Shown piece by piece: positions 61,399 through 64,000 of a stretch of DNA of 64,000 nucleotides. A program made the position numbers and the translations under genes. Each line of letters starts with the position of its first letter. Position 1 is the stretch's first letter. The stretch spans positions 121,269-185,268 of the forward strand of contig CDRNVI010000182.1 in assembly GCA_977017575.1 (NCBI GenBank), given 5' to 3'. The notes beneath the pieces were generated by a model that did no database searches, had not been told where the DNA came from, and worked only from the letters and a program-made list of their open reading frames with translations. Source of the DNA: Paramoeba atlantica. Taxonomy: Eukaryota > Discosea.

Positions 61399-63002
61399 AG
61401 CTTCATTCCATCTTCTCAAGGTAGCTTTTAGCACAAATACAAGTTTCAAGGAGGTGGGTTTAAGATTCTTTTTCTTTCTTACATAATCAACAGGTAGGAG
61501 GTTTCAAAGTAAAATGGGAGATCTTATCCATTATAGAGAGATCATGAATCAAGAATTTGGTAAGATTTCATTGGAGCTGAGGTTTAAAAGTATAAGCTAA
61601 GTTGTAGACAATACATTTGATCTTTCCATCCTCTTGGTAGATATCTTCAAGCACAATAGGTACTTGATGAGAAAGGGAATTATAGTTTGTTTTGGTTAAG
61701 CCTCCCAAAGTCACTTCTTTAGAGATTTTTGAAGCAGCAGAGTAAGCATCAAGTCTCATAGCTCCAATGGCCAAGAGATTCTTGTATTCATAACTTAAAG
61801 GTTTATAAGAGATAAAAAGAGCACAATTGAAGAGAATGAAATGGTGAACCTGACATTTACTACCCATAAGAGAATGGCAAGCAGTCAGAATGGTGGTTTT
61901 TAGATTGGCATATGCTCCCAAGGCAGCTTGAATGAGTTTCCATACTATCACAGATATAGATTGGAGGATAAGTTTAAAGCAGGCCAAGTAACCCATACAG
62001 GGAATTAAGTAGGTGTTAATTATCCTTACTTTTACTGCAAAGGGCCCTCCTTGATTTTTAATGGCCTTACTTACTCCTTGCATCTTTTCACATACTTTAA
62101 ATCAATCCTTCTTTAATTCCATCTTACAGCTTATTCACACACCTAAATAAGTTATCTCATTGCTTTTAAAGTTGGTTTTGGGCATTGCAGACCAAGGGCC
62201 AGAAGGTTTATACATTTGAGTTATCAAAACAAAGCACTTTGAGTAATTCAAGAGAGCACCAGTTGCCTTTTTATACTTCTGAAAAGTGGGGATCAAGAGG
62301 TTAATGGTGTTAACTTTTTTCAAGAGTAGTCCAAGGTCATCCATGAAACCAAAGAGCTTCTCAAGAGGGTGGTTCTTGTTGAGGCTCACCAGCAATAAAT
62401 CAAAGATAATTAAGAAGAGAAGAGGGGAGATTGGGCAGCCTTGTTGAACTTCAGTTCTACTGGTAATAAAGTTAGCTGGAGAGGAGCTAGGTTTCCCTTC
62501 AATTGAGGGTAACCAAGTTTTAGAGGGGTGGAGTACTTTCTCAATTACAAAGATAGCTTGGAAAGAAGCCTTCAATCTCTTCAAGATGTGAATTAGAGCA
62601 TCACAGTTTACATAATCATAAGCCTTGTAGAAGTCAGTTTGGAAGAATAATATTTTGTTTATTGGCCAAAGTTTCATAGAAGACATCATAAATTGTTTTC
62701 ACAGCTGCATTAATTGATTTCCCCTTAAACATTGCATGTTGAGTATCAAAGATTACTTCACTTGCAATTTCAGAAAACCAAAGAGCTTAATATTGCATTA
62801 CAATTCAATAATCAGAGTTTGTTACACTTATAAGTCTGAACTGGTTAAAGCAAGAAATGTTCTCAACCTTGGGAATCAAATACAATTAGCTTTCTCCAAA
62901 GAAATTAGGGAATTTTATACTCTCTCCTACTTGTTGAATCAATTTAATCCACATCTTTTGATATTTCTTATAAGTTTTCTAATAGAGGGAGAAGAGATTT
63001 CC

Positions 63003-64000
63003 AGACAAATTACAAATAAAATTGTACTTTTTACACAATTTTACAATTTATTTGACTTATTTACAAAAAAAAAAACATATTTCCCTTTGTTTTTGATCAT
63101 TTCCCAACCACTTTTTTCAATGTCTATTTGTATTATTTTCATTTTTAGAAAATTGTTATTCAGTTTTTGATGTTTAAAAGTTCATTTCCAAACAAGTTAC
63201 AAATAAAATTGAATATTTTACTCAATTTTACAATTTATTTGATTTATTTACAAAAAAAAAAATATATTTCCCTTTGTTTTTGATTATTTCCCAATCACTT
63301 TTTTCAATGTATAATTCAATATTTGTATTATTTTCATTTTTTAGAAAATTGTTATTTAGTTTTTGATGTTTAAAAGTTCATTTCCAGACAAGTTACAAAT
63401 AAAATTGTACTTTTTACACAATTTTACAATTTATTTGATTTATTTACAAAAAAAAAAACATATTTCCCTTTGTTTTTGATTATTTTCCAACCACTTTTTT
63501 CAATGTTTATTTGTATTATTTTCTATTTTCATTTTTTCTCAATTGTTATTTAGTTTTTGATGTTTAAAAGTTCATTTCCAAACAAGTTACAAATAAAATT
63601 GTACTTTTTACACAATTTTACAATTTATTTGACTTATTTACAAAAAAAAAAACATATTTCCCTTTGTTTTTGATCATTTCCCAACCACTTTTTTCAATGT
63701 CTATTTGTATTATTTTCATTTTTAGAAAATTGTTATTCAGTTTTTGATGTTTAAAAGTTCATTTCCAAACAAGTTACAAATAAAATTGAATATTTTACTC
63801 AATTTTACAATTTATTTGATTTATTTACAAAAAAAAAAATATATTTCCCTTTGTTTTTGATTATTTCCCAATCACTTTTTTCAATGTATAATTCAATATT
63901 TGTATTATTTTCATTTTTTAGAAAATTGTTATTTAGTTTTTGATGTTTAAAAGTTCATTTCCAGACAAGTTACAAATAAAATTGTACTTTTTACACAATT
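63003..64000 (-). repeat. Satellite array, inverted copy, running off the window
   Basis: Same monomers and order as 23525-26464 in reverse complement, starting at the LINE-1 5' junction. Position 63388 mirrors 26079 exactly, so the higher-order phase is preserved. Confidence 0.95.

Larger units (their letters stand above)
59496..63002 (-). mobile_element. LINE-1, right-arm copy
   Basis: Mirror of 26465-29971. RT at 61567-63002 (FMDD near 62330-62350), RNase H at 60307-60938, C-terminal extension at 59684-59902, tail A-tract at 59496-59506. Confidence 0.8.
56133..64000 (-). repeat. Right arm of the large inverted repeat, part identical to the left arm
   Basis: Reverse complement of 25467-33334. 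It continues beyond the window edge, so its length is a minimum of 7868 bp. Confidence 0.9.

Overview
This is a repeat-dominated nuclear fragment of a eukaryote, AT-rich throughout. Supporting signs are spliceosomal-type introns, tRNA-derived SINEs, non-LTR retrotransposons encoding APE endonuclease, RT and RNase H, Ty3-like LTR elements, a probable DIRS-like element and a higher-order satellite. I see no prokaryotic gene organisation. Long polypyrimidine introns read on the sense strand recall myxomycete slime moulds such as Physarum, but that is a weak inference from memory; the species is not identified. || Layout. 1-4.9 kb (minus): remains of a probable DIRS-like element, with RT/RNase H at 3.2-4.3 kb and the start of a tyrosine recombinase at 1-463. 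4.9-6.3 kb (plus): an LTR and a decayed Ty3-like internal fragment. 6.3-9.7 kb: polypurine DNA on the plus strand, within which a minus-strand gene is visible as a ladder of leucine-rich-repeat exons of about 72 nt (6986-8862). At 9.7-10.1 kb there is a CpG-bearing segment where the tracts switch strand. 9.8-17.6 kb is polypyrimidine with unresolved plus-strand gene fragments and two adjacent foldback transposons (11.8-12.45 kb). 17.67-23.1 kb: a structurally complete but decayed Ty3-like element (minus) with paired LTRs. 23.5-26.46 kb: a satellite with a 577-bp higher-order period built from three ~192-bp monomers. || 26.46-64 kb is one large inverted repeat. Left coordinate x pairs with 89467-x. 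From 25467 to about 33334 the left arm appears identical to 56133-64000, including satellite, LINE-1, LINE-2, two SINEs and half of a solo LTR. Proximal to that point the arms remain homologous to about 35.3/54.2 kb but are clearly diverged. The spacer carries further LINE copies, a second solo LTR, two SINE families and a Ty3-like gag-pol (42.5-46.4 kb, minus) with a long tandem-repeat leader. || The elements interact. The LINE family supplies an RT and an APE endonuclease that could mobilise the SINEs. SINE copies carry target duplications of about 12-17 bp and are inserted into LINE copies. LINE 5' ends are stacked head to tail through A-tracts. Almost every transposon ORF is broken, and an older LTR copy has lost CpGs to TpG/CpA relative to a younger one, suggesting methylation-linked decay. 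No intact host gene can be read end to end; the LRR gene is the best candidate.
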